NCBI GenBank assembly: GCA_030765055.1
Contig: CM060952.1
Span: 80,728,664-80,792,663, forward strand
Reading direction: 5' to 3'
Origin: Mantis religiosa
Lineage: Eukaryota > Arthropoda > Insecta > Mantodea > Mantidae
Length of the DNA: 64,000 nt
Each line of letters begins with the position of its first letter. Within the stretch, counting starts at the first letter, position 1. The notes under the pieces were generated by a model that was not told where the DNA came from, searched no databases, and saw only the letters and a list, made by a program, of their open reading frames with translations. This document shows, piece by piece, positions 22,641 to 33,261 of this stretch. A program made the position numbers and the translations under genes.

Positions 22641-24647
22641 ATGCTTTTGAGAAATAAGAAGATCGTACAGAATAAATTTAAAATGGAAAATTCTGGGGAA
22701 CAAATAATTATGGAGACAGAGAAAGAGTTGGAAGTTGTTAATGAAGAGATAATGGAAAGCAGTGTTATAGGATCAGTAGATGAGGGTGTAAATGGTGTAA
22801 GTAGCTTAAATGTAAATAGAAGTGACAATCCTGGGGTAATGGAAAATCTACAAGAGATGTTCCAGAAACTCATGGCGCAAATTACTATTCAGAGTCAATC
22901 ACTAGAGACTAAATTAGTAGAACAGAATCAATCACTAGAAGCTAAATTCGTAGAACAGAACCAGTCACTAGAGGCTAAATTGAACCAAACACTAGAAGCT
23001 AAATTAGTAGAACAGAGTCAATCACTAGAGACTAAATTACTAGATCAGAGCAAAGCTATGGACAAAAAATTAAGTCAAATTACAAGCCAAGGGAAAGAAA
23101 CAGAAGCTAGAATCACTGTCAAAATTCAAGGAATAACAGGGGAAATCCAGACCGTAAAAGAGGCCCTGCAGCGAGAAGTAGGTACTATAAGAAGTGACCT
23201 AGAAGCTACCAAATCTCTCGTTGCAGGAGTAGAAAATAGAATAGGGGAGGAAATTAATAAGGAGAGAATAAGATTAGATGAACTGACCACGACACAGGTA
23301 ACTTTTGTACAAGAGATAAATGACCGGTTTGACACTGTAAACAATAGTATAGCAGCTGACATGGAGAAGTTAAAAGAAAAGGTAGCACGTGTAACAAATA
23401 TTCAATCAGAGAATACACAAATGTTGGGGGAAACAGTAAGCGAGATATCTCAAATCAGAGATACTGTAACTGGCTTACAGCTGCGACAGCAAGGGCAGGT
23501 ACCTGAGAGTTCCAATTGTTCTATACATACACACAATGGAGAGAGGCAGAACGAACAGGTTAGCGCCCCTTCTGTCTCTCCTCAAAGCAGCAATAATAGC
23601 GAAGTAAATATGCAAAACGTAAATATGTATCCACCAGTGCACATGAATTTTCTAAGCGAATTGCCCCTCCCGAAATTTAGTTGTCGCAATGACAACGCAG
23701 TACAATTTTTGGCCGACTTAGAAAAGTATTTTGCCATCAGAGGCGTACCCGAGCAATATAAGATGATAATAGTTCAAAGGGCGTTAGAATCTGCCGAACT
23801 TAATTGGCTACGAGTAACTGTGGGAGAAGGATGCAGCTACGAGTTGTTCAAAACAGCTTTCCTAGAAAAGTATTGGAACGCCAATGTCCAATACCAAGTA
23901 AGGAATCAAATAACAAATGGCCGATACCAAGGTAATAATGGAGAGTCTATTACTGATTATTTCCTGAGATATTCGCAAATGAGTAAATATCTACAACCTC
24001 CTTTACAGGAAGCCGAACTGATTTCTCTTCTCACTCCCCACCTTCCTGAGAACATTAGAAATCACATGGTGGTAGCAAGACCTCAGACATTGAGAGAGGC
24101 AATTACATTATTAACAGCTTTACAAAGCGTTGGGACGCAAAATTCACAAAATAGACATGAGAATCGAATGCCAGTGAGAAATCCACACAGACCGTGGAAT
24201 AATAATAATCATGACGGGGGAAGGGCACACAATCCCCGAAATTTTAACACAAACCATATGGCTACTCGTCAAAGATACGATGCCCACGTCCCGAGGGAAT
24301 TCCCTAACAACAATAGAGGGAGACAGGGACCACCAAATTCAAATTCATATAATTTCCCTATGAGATATGTACATGTAACTAGGAATGGAAATAGGGGTCA
24401 CCCCCCATTTCTTCGAAGAGGGAATGCAAGACCGACGTTCCGACTACCAGAAGCTAATAGACAGTATCAATCACGTGACGCTGGTAGAGAGAACCATACA
24501 GACAGACCTGAAGTAAGACAGAGGAATCAACTTCTCTCAAGAGAATGGGTGCGTTCTCCTCCACCCACACCGAGGGACGCGGCGCCCGAGGTAGATGAAA
24601 GGCCAGGTACGACACAGCAGACGGGAAACGACTCCAGGGTGCGATAG
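22641..24647 (+). CDS. gag: Gag polyprotein of element 1
   Basis: Intact 668-residue frame. The N-terminus MLLRNKKIV is shared with element 2. Residues about 85-140 contain 11-residue repeats (NQSLEAKLVEQ and variants) of a coiled coil, continuing more irregularly to about residue 270. Residues about 350-495 match a retrotransposon Gag capsid-like domain (FLADLEKYFAIRGVPEQYK, then ALESAELNWLRV, FLEKYW, ITDYFLRYSQ, LPENIRNHMVVARP). Residues about 505-620 are Arg/Asn/Gly/Pro-rich. I find no CCHC zinc knuckle, so the basic tail presumably binds RNA. It ends at TAG 24645-24647, overlapping the protease frame in -1. The second Met (codon 15) is an alternative start. Confidence 0.93.
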   Translation: MLLRNKKIVQNKFKMENSGEQIIMETEKELEVVNEEIMESSVIGSVDEGVNGVSSLNVNRSDNPGVMENLQEMFQKLMAQITIQSQSLETKLVEQNQSLEAKFVEQNQSLEAKLNQTLEAKLVEQSQSLETKLLDQSKAMDKKLSQITSQGKETEARITVKIQGITGEIQTVKEALQREVGTIRSDLEATKSLVAGVENRIGEEINKERIRLDELTTTQVTFVQEINDRFDTVNNSIAADMEKLKEKVARVTNIQSENTQMLGETVSEISQIRDTVTGLQLRQQGQVPESSNCSIHTHNGERQNEQVSAPSVSPQSSNNSEVNMQNVNMYPPVHMNFLSELPLPKFSCRNDNAVQFLADLEKYFAIRGVPEQYKMIIVQRALESAELNWLRVTVGEGCSYELFKTAFLEKYWNANVQYQVRNQITNGRYQGNNGESITDYFLRYSQMSKYLQPPLQEAELISLLTPHLPENIRNHMVVARPQTLREAITLLTALQSVGTQNSQNRHENRMPVRNPHRPWNNNNHDGGRAHNPRNFNTNHMATRQRYDAHVPREFPNNNRGRQGPPNSNSYNFPMRYVHVTRNGNRGHPPFLRRGNARPTFRLPEANRQYQSRDAGRENHTDRPEVRQRNQLLSREWVRSPPPTPRDAAPEVDERPGTTQQTGNDSRVR

Positions 24648-24670
24648 AAGACGTCCCGCATCGGACCCGG
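24623..24670 (+). promoter_or_regulatory. -1 ribosomal frameshift signal between gag and pro
   Basis: The heptamer GGGAAAC (24623-24629) lies in the gag frame as G GGA AAC, the required X XXY YYZ register, 15 nt before the gag stop. The pro frame is open throughout the overlap. Downstream, CC-bulged A-GGGT (24634-24640) can pair with ACCCGG (24665-24670), with GCG/CGC inside (24641-24643, 24657-24659), a stem starting 4-7 nt after the heptamer. GGGAAAC is the known gag-pro slippery site of simian betaretroviruses. The stem is my hand-drawn model. Confidence 0.75.
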
Positions 24671-25706
24671 ATGAACACGCTAGTTCTTAATTTGAACAGG
24701 GACACAGCTCTGAGTAGGGTGGTACAGAATAAAACAGAAACAGAAATAGTAAACGGTACTCAAATAAACAATCACTTAACAGAATTGCAAGAAGTGAGAG
24801 ATGCTCCACGTATTGCTGCAATAATAAACAAAGAAAAATGGCACATTACCATAGATTCAGGATCCTCAGTTTCAGCTATAAGTCAAGCATTCTTTTATCA
24901 CTTAAAAAACAATGGAATGAAATTGCAAACATTGCCCGTGAAAAGTGCATATTGTACTCTGGCGGTAGGTCGCGCCAAACAAAAGATTAATACACAAATG
25001 CTTTTGAAAGTCACCATTGGGGAGGATACAATAGAATTTGTATGTTTTGTTATTAATAGGCTATCTGTAGACATTATTATGGGTAATGACGTGTTGTATG
25101 CGCTTCAAGCTAAGTTGAATTATCCAATGGAAGCCTTGGAAATCAAAATTAAAGACGTCATAGTTAAAGTTCCGTTTAGCTCAAGGGAAGCAGAAAATGA
25201 GATAAGATTGACAGATGAAGAAAAAGAAATAGATGGAGAAACATTTTTTGTAGAATTTATACGAATAGGAGGGATGGAGCTAGTTAAGATGAATCCATTA
25301 GAAGCAGAAGAGATGGGAAACTATGATAAAGAAGTGTACGTAGCGGCAGAAGAAGGGCTTTTAGAGATGACGTCATACGGACTTGGGCAGAGAGAAGCAT
25401 GTGAACAGGAGATAATTACCCTACCAGATGATTTCCAGGTAGTCGAAAATAACGTAAACATGACCTATAGAATAAGAGAAACAGTAGCAAACTCGAACCT
25501 ACTTGACGACCACCAAAAAGAGATTTTTCATAACATTTTATGTAAACACAGAAATGTATTTTCGGAACACACTGGGACCTATAATGATTTTGAGTATGAA
25601 TTCGAGATACATGATGTTCCCCCATTCAAATATAAGTGCAGACCTATTCCATTGGATTTACAGGAGGTAGTGAACCTTAAAATACAGGAAATGTTGGAAG
25701 ATGGAT
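24648..25706 (+). CDS. pro: Protease and truncated RT start of element 1
   Basis: Read by -1 frameshift from gag; an ATG at 24671 is not needed. The aspartic protease has ITIDSGSSVSAIS (catalytic Asp62 from that ATG; DSG instead of the commoner DTG) and the second conserved block IIMGNDVLYAL. An acidic linker follows, then the region preceding RT (ILCKHRNVFSEHTGTYNDF, CRPIPLDLQEV, IQEMLEDGF). There the element is cut: RT palm and fingers, RNase H and the integrase core are absent. The frame then runs about 17 out-of-frame codons into integrase DNA and stops at 25760-25762. The protease appears intact, so Gag processing may be preserved. Confidence 0.88.
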
Positions 25707-26310
25707 TCGCATCTATAACACAACGTCGTACCATCCGTGCTCTAATCCAAGCGAGCGCGTAATGAAAGACCTAGGTGTTCATCTCCGAGTCCTTTGCTCA
25801 TTGAAACAGACTACCTGGCCAGACCACATCAACTATATTGAGTTTATATTCAATAATTCAGTCAATCTAACCACAGGATATGCTCCTATCCAATTGCATA
25901 GGAATTTAACACCGGAACCAATAATAGAGGGTGTTCCGGAAAGTATACAAGTGACGACCGAGACAGATCGAGAACGGATCCAGAATGCTGTTAAAAGAAT
26001 AATGGAAAAAGTAGAGAAAAGAAACGCAAAGAAACTGCGGTATAAGAAGAATTGGGAACCAAAGGTCGGCGACTTAGTTCTAGTGAAATCGTTCGACAAG
26101 TCAGATTTGTTAGGAAAGAAGAATAAAAAGCTATATATGCTATGGAAAGGCCCATACCGGATTGAGAAAATATTTGGTGACAGAGCGTATGCTCTATCAC
26201 ACCCAAGAAATGGTAAACCGATAGGCAGATATAACATCTCCCTAATAAGGCCATATCGTCAGAAAAACGTTGTAAACAGTACAGAGCAGACCCAAGAATC
26301 ACCTGTGTAA
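25707..26310 (+). pseudogene. Integrase C-terminal remnant of element 1
   Basis: From about 25705 the +1 frame relative to pro reads YHPCSNPSERVMKDLG, then WPDHINYIEFIFNN and TGYAPIQLH, the end of an integrase catalytic core. A chromodomain-like or GPY/F-type C-terminus follows (KVGDLVLVKSFDKSD, LYMLWKGPYRIEKI, ISLIRPY). The first two catalytic Asp residues and the HHCC domain are deleted and there is no frame continuity with pro. An ATG at 25762 could start a 182-residue product but nothing suggests that it does. The junction with RT lies within about 25702-25710. Confidence 0.85.
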
Positions 26311-27272
26311 ATGTGATTGAAATTATATATACGAAGATGTAAAGAATACCAAGTAAAAGTTATATAATTAGTACGGGTAACGTTTTCGTTTGAAATTCAA
26401 ACACTGCGTGGGAGTTGCAAGGTCCAAAATTCCTGTGCACAAACAAAATGATAATGTAATAAGAATAACCACAGCTAATGAACATGTTAGAAAGATCTTT
26501 AAAATAATTTGTGAAATGTAAATATAGTATAAGTACTGATGTATTCATGTGCCAAAAGGCTATATTGTTATTGTAAAGGTCACAGACTTAGGCGTGACAA
26601 AGTGAAAGAAAGTCGAGAGTGAAAAGTGAAGTGGAAAGACAGGACAATGAACTGCCAATGTTTACTGTCAGGTAAACGAAACACCTGATTACAGGTAGAC
26701 AACTGAGTGCAGGTAGAGGTAACCATATTTGGACATCGTTACGCAAAATATAATAATGTGAGGACGAATGTTCTTACGGTGAAGGACTGAAAGATAAAGA
26801 AACGTCCCAATAAGTTAATATAATAATATTAAAAAAAAAAAAATAAAAAAAAATCATTGAATGTAAAATGTAATATTGTAAACTGTAATATAGTAACATT
26901 AATGTAGTACTTAAGGAATGTAATAAGGTAAAATCAAGTTGATGTCAAGTGAGACAAGGATAATTCAGTGAAGTGTATATATAGTTGAGGTATCACGAAT
27001 GTTATTTGTATATAGGGTAATAACCACATATACGACAGTGTACTTGTCTATGTACGTAATGTATCATATCTATAATTCTATGTATATGATGTACCATATT
27101 GACCATTCTATGTGTATAAAGTAACACACTGATGAAGATGAGGGAAACGGTGACCACCGAAAAATGTTTCGAGTAGGGAATGAGAAATTATAAGATATAA
27201 GGAGGAAATGTCATGACGGGGGTTTGACAAAATTTAAATAATGGGTATTTCATTTTTGTCAAACGGGCATTA
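26311..27272 (+). other. 3' non-coding region of element 1 with terminal hairpin
   Basis: No env-like frame. Immediately before the 3' LTR the arms GTTTGACAAAA (27222-27232) and TTTTGTCAAAC (27254-27264) form an 11-bp perfect stem, with inner AAATA/TATTT (27236-27240, 27246-27250). GGGCATTA then abuts the LTR. A purine tract GGAGGAAA (27201-27208) upstream is an alternative polypurine tract. Confidence 0.8.
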
Positions 27273-28354
27273 TGTAACCGCAGTATCAGACAGCGATTAG
27301 GAGGCGGCGAATGAACTGAAATCACGAGAATTAAAAAAGAAGATAAATTAATGAAAATGCTTTGCTAAACTAATATAAAATATTGTTATATTAATATGAA
27401 ATTAGAATGAAATTAGAGTAATGATTAAAATAGCGGTTTAATTAAGAATAAGATGGGAAGAATATAATTTAAGACAACTAACATGCTAGAATCCATGTAA
27501 GGGAGAGAAAATATTTCTGTAAAATCTGAACACAAGTCGGGGAGACAGGAAGAGGTGACCGTTAGCCTCTTTGTTTAAGGAAAGGTTCAATGTCTGAGAA
27601 CTATAAGCAAAAATGTGTAGGAACAATAAGGTTTTCTAGATGCGGTCAAGCGTAAGACCTAAAAGGATTTACTTTGCTGAGGCGATAACGATGTATACCG
27701 TTACAAAGAGCCCAGGGTAGGCGTGACCCAACTCACGGTGGGATGTAACGACAATGAGTTCGATGAGTTTTGCTAACCAATAAAGAAAAATCGAAATAAA
27801 ACGAGAAACCAATAATAATGTAAGATTTGAGAAATAGGAAGAAGGGTGAGTTATTTTGGTCATGTGATAAGGGTTAGAGTAGGGATCAGAATAAAGTACG
27901 AACGGAATCGCAGAGGAGACGAAACATCACTTCAAAAGTCATACTACGAGGGGAAAGATGTGTTAGGGCGCGTGAAGAAGAAGTAGGGAAGATTTCTAAG
28001 TCCGAAATGTAGGGAAGTCAAGAATAACGCAACCAGCGTGAGAGAAGCAGCAGAAGAAGTTTATAATAGCAAAGTATTCGCCGTATAAAGAATTAAGAGA
28101 ATTCTGTTAGGAAGTTTAGTAACAGGTGGTCACCGCTACAAATCAATCTAAATCAACGAACTTAGTGAGAATTAAATAAAATCATTTTTTGCAACGAACC
28201 AGTGTATTATTGAGACAACTGAGCAGCCAACAAACAACAAATCCATTTCCTACAACCATTCACCTGAAGAACAAGAGATCTCATAGCTCCAATTAGAACC
28301 CAAATCAAAAGTAAACACCAACCAATTTGAAATCTGACATGCGGGTATGCCGCA
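27273..28354 (+). repeat. 3' LTR of element 1
   Basis: 1082 bp, same length as the 5' copy, three substitutions seen by eye (27802 C, 27903 C, 28221 G). Confidence 0.97.
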
Positions 28355-28358
28355 GTCC

Positions 28359-29460
28359 TCAGAAGTCCTCTTCATTCTGAATGACTTTCTTATAACTGGT
28401 AAACCGTAAGAGATAAACAAAATCCTGCTGCATAACATCACTATGAGCTGCACAATTTATGTAAATATTTCGCGGAGTGAAACATTTATGATATATTCCT
28501 GATTATATGTTTGAATTTGTCAATATTTCTAACACTTTTCCCAAATGTGGAGTCGTTATTCATTCTTTATCTCATGGCCTAACGAAGAGAACAGAATTTC
28601 AAAGCCATCACATACCAACCAGATGCTTAAAACATTAGACTTGTTTGCTTTGTAAGTATAGTTTGTACAAAAATACAGAAAGAAATGTGAGTGCAACTCA
28701 GATATTTTTATTCAGCTAACCTTAAATAATATTTATCCGGAGAGATCTCGATATCAAATTTTTGGTTGCAATGGAAGACATGTCTGTATTCGAGACAGTT
28801 TTACTGCAAGTTGGCGTAGGTACTTTTGAATCCGACTGTAGCTGCTCTTGCTACCGATTTTTCTAACGAGCAGGAAACAGTGTCAGTACCTACCGGCAGT
28901 TCCGGAGGAAGGTCCCCGCAAATCCTAAAAATGGTACCGGAAACAGGTTCATTATAACAGCGGTGGCTTCCTTTTGTTAAGATTTACCAGCCATATGTAC
29001 AACATCCTCCCTACAGCCTGGTGCGTTGTACTTACATGACTTTCTCTACTCACTCTTGTACAAACTGTTATTCTATTACTTTATGTCAAGCAGACAAACG
29101 TTAGTAGAAATAGCTTCATTAGATAAATACAACGGAAATGTAAGAATACAGTAGACTTTAAGTGATAGCCAAATGTTTTAAACAACTGATCGTTATATAA
29201 TTTATTTGAAATTCGATTCTTTTTGTATGATCAAGAGATAAAAAAGAACGAGTAACAAGCTCCTATTTCAGAAAAGTGTAAGTGTTTAAAGTAAAATCAA
29301 TAACAAAGAATATTAAAAAATATTTATCTTCACATTTGGAATTTTCAACATCTACATTTTTTGTGTAGTAACATTTTGTGTAACTCTTACAGTTTATCAG
29401 TTATACAGAGTCATTCAGAATGAAGAGAACTTTTCTAGAAAATACAAGATAACTCGTACA
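28359..29460. repeat. Family Z, right part and further fragments
   Basis: TCAGAAGTCCTCTTCATTCT continues the family Z copy interrupted by element 1. Near 28620 and, in reverse, near 29040-29190 (GTAGACTTTAAGTGATAGCC) are further modules. A reversed TCATTCAGAATGAAGAGAAC lies near 29407. No gene. Confidence 0.55.
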
Positions 29461-29554
29461 GTTAATTTGTCATGAAAACAATAGCTATGATACTGATAAA
29501 AACAACATGGTCTAGCGTTCCCGAGTCGCGAGTTTAAACCTGGCGAAGGCGAAG

Positions 29555-29578
29555 TTTTTTTTTTGGGGGGGGGGGGGG
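29555..29578. repeat. T10-G14 homopolymer junction next to a tRNA-like fragment
   Basis: Ten T followed directly by fourteen G, just after a B-box-like GAGTTTAAACCTGG. This may be the decayed head of a SINE. The G-run is unusual in this AT-rich DNA. Confidence 0.8.
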
Positions 29579-30169
29579 TTAAAAGTCTTAGCATGTCTTC
29601 CTGCGGAATAAAAGTAAAGACAGTGGTCCAGTGACTAGTAAAAGAACCTAAAGCCTGAAAAAGAGGCTTCTGAGCAAAATTAAGCAGTCTTTCACGTCCA
29701 ATATTACATGGATTCTCAGAACCACTGCAGTTAAAAGCGTCTATATATAGAAATATAAATAAATTGTTGAAACCATTTTTGAGGAAATAAAACGTTTCAA
29801 AAATGATCCTGATAAGCGGTAGCCTTGGATGAGGATATTTTCTTGAAAATCTTTGTGTCGCATCTTTAGAAGATGCTGTACATACTAAGTTCGTATTTAA
29901 CCAATTTTTCGTTTTTGAAAGATTCTGTTCGCAGACACAAACATGCCTTTGTCCTAAAAAGTTCTTTTTCATTTAGTGGTCTTCAAAACATGTATTTCTG
30001 GTGAAATCTTGATAGCAATTTTGGGGGTAATACAATAGTTCTTCTGCTATTACGTACGTAGTGAACTAATGTATCGCTAGAAGCATTGCTTTTTATATAA
30101 AATGTGTATTGGATGGGCGATAAATGTAAGTTCATATTCTGGAGTTAATTATTTCAAACTGTGCGGCAT

Positions 30170-30540
30170 GTTTCTGGCTGTAGCGTCGTTGGTCAATACC
30201 CGTGGGCGAATTTCCAAACGAATGGTGTTTTTGGGCTCTGCTGGTCGTTAGGCGAAGGTTGAGTATTGCTCCCACGAATTTCCTCTCCTTCTATTTCTCT
30301 CCATTCTCATCTCACTTCACTTGGTTGAGTGACGGTGTTGTATGACAGGGAAAAGGATGCGCTCCCTAAACCTCAATTCCCTGCTCGCTCCGAGACGCGC
30401 ACCTCTCAGTGAGATGTCCTAAGTCTGCAGGTGCGAGGGTAGGCGGATGTACAAGTGTAGGGTCCCTGCTCTCTGCTGACCACCCTTACATTGTCACTTC
30501 ACCCGTTCCTCTCCTCCTCATGGACCTCCCACCAAATATC
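30170..30540 (+). repeat. Diverged SINE B-like repeat
   Basis: Shares GAATTTCCTSTMCYTC-like and GGGTCCCTRC / ATGGACCTCCC blocks with the copies at 16655 and 34130. The head is poorly preserved (GGTCAATACCCG). Confidence 0.5.
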
Positions 30541-30919
30541 ATTATTCCAAACGTTTTTCTGTAGGAAATATTCTCGAAGTTTCCCTCAGACGCACTGACA
30601 AAATTCGATATCTATCGAGATGAATTCGAGACTTGAAACAAAACCGGATTATCCCTTCTTCCTGACATGTCAGATGTCTACGGACCTGTCGATAGCGCAC
30701 TGAAAAGAATTATTAAATTTCAAATTTGCCTGTCGGTTTCCTTATCGCCATTGTTAGTGGTGTATTTTCTAACTCTAAGGTATTAAATGGTCATATAATT
30801 ATGTACGATCTTTCTTTGTGTGCACACTTTTGAAGACATATACTTGCTAATATAGTGCTTTTCAAAATTGCAAGAATTATTAAACTCGATTTATCAGTTC
30901 TCGAGATTATATACACACG

Positions 30920-31140
30920 TGCACCCGCCTCTGTAGCATGTCTGCCTCACATTCAAAAGATCACGAGTTCGAATCTCAGTCAGGATGAGTTATCAAGATA
31001 AGATTTTTCCCGGGTTTTCCCTTATCCTGAAAAATGAATGTCAGGTAACTCTTAACTCTATGAACATCATTTAAACGTCATTTAACCAAAATCATTCATA
31101 GTCTATGACTTAATGTTGGAGGACGTAAATAAGAAAGAAA
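30920..31140 (+). repeat. SINE A, diverged
   Basis: Contains GCATGTCTGCCTCAC, GAGTTCGAATCTCAGTCAGG, TTTTCCCTTATCCTGAAAAA and the tail GACTTAATGTTGGAGGACGT. The head is partly deleted (CCGCCTCTGTAGCATG). Confidence 0.85.
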
Positions 31141-31584
31141 AAAATAACAAACAAATGAACACACACACATATTATCTTTGCTTATCATGTTAGTAAAAAC
31201 TGCTGACGTACTTAAAATAGTCTCAAACCTAATGCAATAATATTCTTATTCCTTTAACACAATTATTAGATTTTTAAAGCAGAATGTTCACTGTTTATTT
31301 TTAATAAAGTAAGTGAAGTATACATAAACAGAATGTTAGCGGTGTAAATACAAATATTTAGATAATTAGTCTATTAATATGTATCTAATTCGATGCATTA
31401 CTTGTTTTTCCTATTGGACTAACAGTTTTCCAATAAATGGTTAACTATAAAGCCCGGGCCTTAAAGTACTTACATGTAGTAAGTCGCCATTAGGTAGTTG
31501 TCTCATGTGTTTATGAGAACTTCCAAGTGGTTTACCGGGAAAATACGAGTCAGTTGGAGAATTTAATGTCGTATCGGCACGTTG

Positions 31585-31656
31585 GCCATAGTAGCTCAAT
31601 GGTAGAGCGGCTGGACGGAAACCAGAAGATCCGTGGTTCAAATCCCGGCTATGGCA
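31585..31656 (+). pseudogene. tRNA-like sequence (probable tRNA pseudogene)
   Basis: Every cloverleaf segment has canonical class I length: acceptor GCCATAG/CTATGGC pairs perfectly, D stem GCTC/GAGC, anticodon loop ACGGAAA (GGA at 34-36), T loop TTCAAAT, discriminator A, and a T5 run at 31662-31666 as a Pol III terminator. However the T stem has two mismatches, 27:43 is unpaired, and position 33 is C rather than U. A functional tRNA is therefore unlikely. No SINE body follows that I can recognise. Confidence 0.6.
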
Positions 31657-32157
31657 TTGAATTTTTCATTCTGACTCTACGTTTCCACAATGTATCACAA
31701 AGTTTACTACCTGAAGTTCTCTGTACATAATTGAACTACAAAATGAACAACGCCTTTCACTTTGCTTCTACGTGATCATACTTGTTGAACTAAAAGTCTA
31801 CAAGCATCAATCAAACTCAGTTATACATTGAAATAGTGTATCTGAATTCAAGGTTAAACATAAAATCCATAATCAAACCCCTTTCTCATTTTTTTCTGTA
31901 TTATACATTTTTAAGTTGTAAATAAACAAATAATTAATATTTACTTATGTGGGAATTGTGATGATTTCTTTATTATGAGGAGTTCCCGCTCTGCTTGACC
32001 CCTCACAGCAACCTATACCGTACCTTCGAGCAAAATAAACATGTATGCCTTTGTGTACCAGAAAGAAATGAAATAATCAATATGTAGTGCTGTTCATCTA
32101 CCCTCTGTTAGCACTTTTATCCCTAGTATTGGTAATAGTAATTTGTTGTATACTTAC

Positions 32158-32229
32158 AAGTAACGTAAATCTCTGAGACCATTGAAAACACCATTTTGTA
32201 GTCGAGTGATGTGGTTATTGTTGAGTAAC
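32158..32229 (-). CDS. LRR exon (middle of three)
   Basis: Acceptor TTTCAG, 72-nt exon, donor GTAAGTATAC on the minus strand. The codons include HITRLQNGVFNGLRDL. As in the other exons, the first base completes a Leu codon and the last two (TT) begin the next. Joined to its neighbours it gives a continuous array of 24-residue LRRs. The surrounding few hundred bases are non-repetitive in appearance. Confidence 0.85.
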
Positions 32230-32573
32230 CTGAAACAAAGCATTAGTAATAGTTAGACAAGTATACAAATTAACTATAATTTTAAAAACATCTTGAGCTA
32301 TATCTACAATTCGTCTGGTTTATTTTGAAACATGGGAATTACAGCGCATTACAGCGCCCGCCAAGTTGTAGGTAACCCATAAATGCCCAAAGTCATATCT
32401 CATCACTTCCATGTAACGTTGCGTTTGACTCCGAGAGATTATATTGTAACAGTCTCTTTAATTCTTCCAAACACAGCGCTTTAAACACTACTGGTAGATG
32501 GCAGCAGTACCTAAGGTATATAGATATACCGTCCATTAGGGAGGGTCCCGGCAAACCTCAGCTCCATTGGATT

Positions 32574-32843
32574 ATCGTGCTGCTAAAAAGGTTACCCTGG
32601 CTTTATCTTTGTTAATACAAACATATCAAATAAAACCCTGATTATTCTCGGAAGAGTGAGAGGGGCCCTGGCGCGCTTCTCGGACGTGTGCTGAGCACCA
32701 ATGAACGCATCTCTTCAGAGAATGGAATGTGCAGGAATCGCAAACGACAGGGAGATGTTATGTTCATGTGGATGAATCAGTGGGTTATTTGAGACGTTTC
32801 TATTAACAAAGATAAAGCCAGGGTATCCTTTGAGTAGCACGAT
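32574..32843. mobile_element. MITE-like TIR element, copy 1
   Basis: Left end ATCGTGCTGCTAAAAAGG, then ACCCTGGCTTTATCTTTGTT. The right end carries the inverted counterpart, AACAAAGATAAAGCCAGGGT then GAGTAGCACGAT. The long imperfect TIRs (about 50 bp) enclose about 170 bp with no coding. A second copy in inverted orientation is at 62534-62796 and shares the internal sequence too. Confidence 0.85.
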
Positions 32844-33261
32844 AGTAATAGGATGCAGTCTTCAAAGTCATTGTCCCAGTCTGAGTCACTTTCCTATAAA
32901 TTTATAATGAAATTGTCCAACTTATCATTAATTAATCCTAGTACATTTCTTGTACCCCCTTGAGGCCGCGCTGTGGCTCAGTGGTTAGACCGCTTGGCTC
33001 TCACCAAGGCAGCCCGGGTTCATCCCAGGCGACCGCAAAGTGAGATTTGTGGTGGACAACACAGAATCAGTGTGTTATCTGAGACGTTTCTATTAACAAA
33101 GATAAAGCCAGGGTATCCTTTGAGCAGCACGATAGTAATCGGATGCAGTCCTCAAAGTCATTGTCCCAGTCTGAGTCACTTTCTTCTAAATTTATGATGA
33201 AATTGTCCAACATATCATTAATTAATCCGTCTGTTTCCTAGTACATTTCTTGTACCCCCTT
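32774..33261. repeat. Local direct duplication enclosing a SINE C head
   Basis: 32774-32961 and 33064-33261 are near-identical direct repeats. Each contains the right end of the MITE plus the same flanking unique sequence, and the second copy has 10 extra bases. Between them lies a truncated SINE C (32964-33062: GGCTCAGTGGTTAGACCGC, CCCGGGTTCATCCC, GTGGTGGACAACAC). Confidence 0.88.

Larger units (their letters stand above)
21076..28358 (+). mobile_element. LTR retrotransposon element 1 (Gag-Pro, pol-deleted), complete with TSD
   Basis: Two 1082-bp LTRs (TGTAACCG...CCGCA), a 4-bp TSD GTCC (21076-21079, 28355-28358), a tRNA-Lys-type PBS, an intact gag, an overlapping protease frame and a C-terminal integrase remnant. 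RT, RNase H and the integrase core are missing. By eye the LTRs differ at only three positions (21609, 21710, 22028 against the 3' copy), about 0.3%, so integration was recent. It interrupts a family Z repeat. About 0.9 kb of non-coding DNA separates the integrase remnant from the 3' LTR. Confidence 0.95.
3590..32157 (-). other. Inferred 28.6-kb intron of the LRR gene
   Basis: Bounded by the acceptor of the 3518-3589 exon and the donor of the 32158-32229 exon. It contains the nested Gypsy element, LTR element 1, several SINEs and transposase remnants. I found no further 72-nt LRR exon with flanking splice signals inside it, although a diverged one could be missed by eye. Positions 3590-5400 hold no recognisable feature. 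Confidence 0.65.

Noticed and set aside
25762..26310. Possible separate 182-residue integrase-tail protein
   Set aside because: Starts at an internal Met of a truncated integrase; homology begins upstream of it. Treated as a remnant.
27131..27180. Second hammerhead-like sequence (CTGATGAAGATG) in the element 1 3' region
   Set aside because: CTGATGA is present, but the following sequence does not give a proper stem II before CGAAAAA; likely chance.
27203..27220. Alternative 3' LTR start at TGTCATGACGGGG after GGAGGAAA
   Set aside because: The 5' LTR lacks this sequence, and the TSD and equal lengths fit only a start at TGTAACCG.
31585..31656. Functional tRNA gene
   Set aside because: Correct segment lengths and terminator, but C33, two T-stem mismatches and an unpaired 27:43 argue against function.
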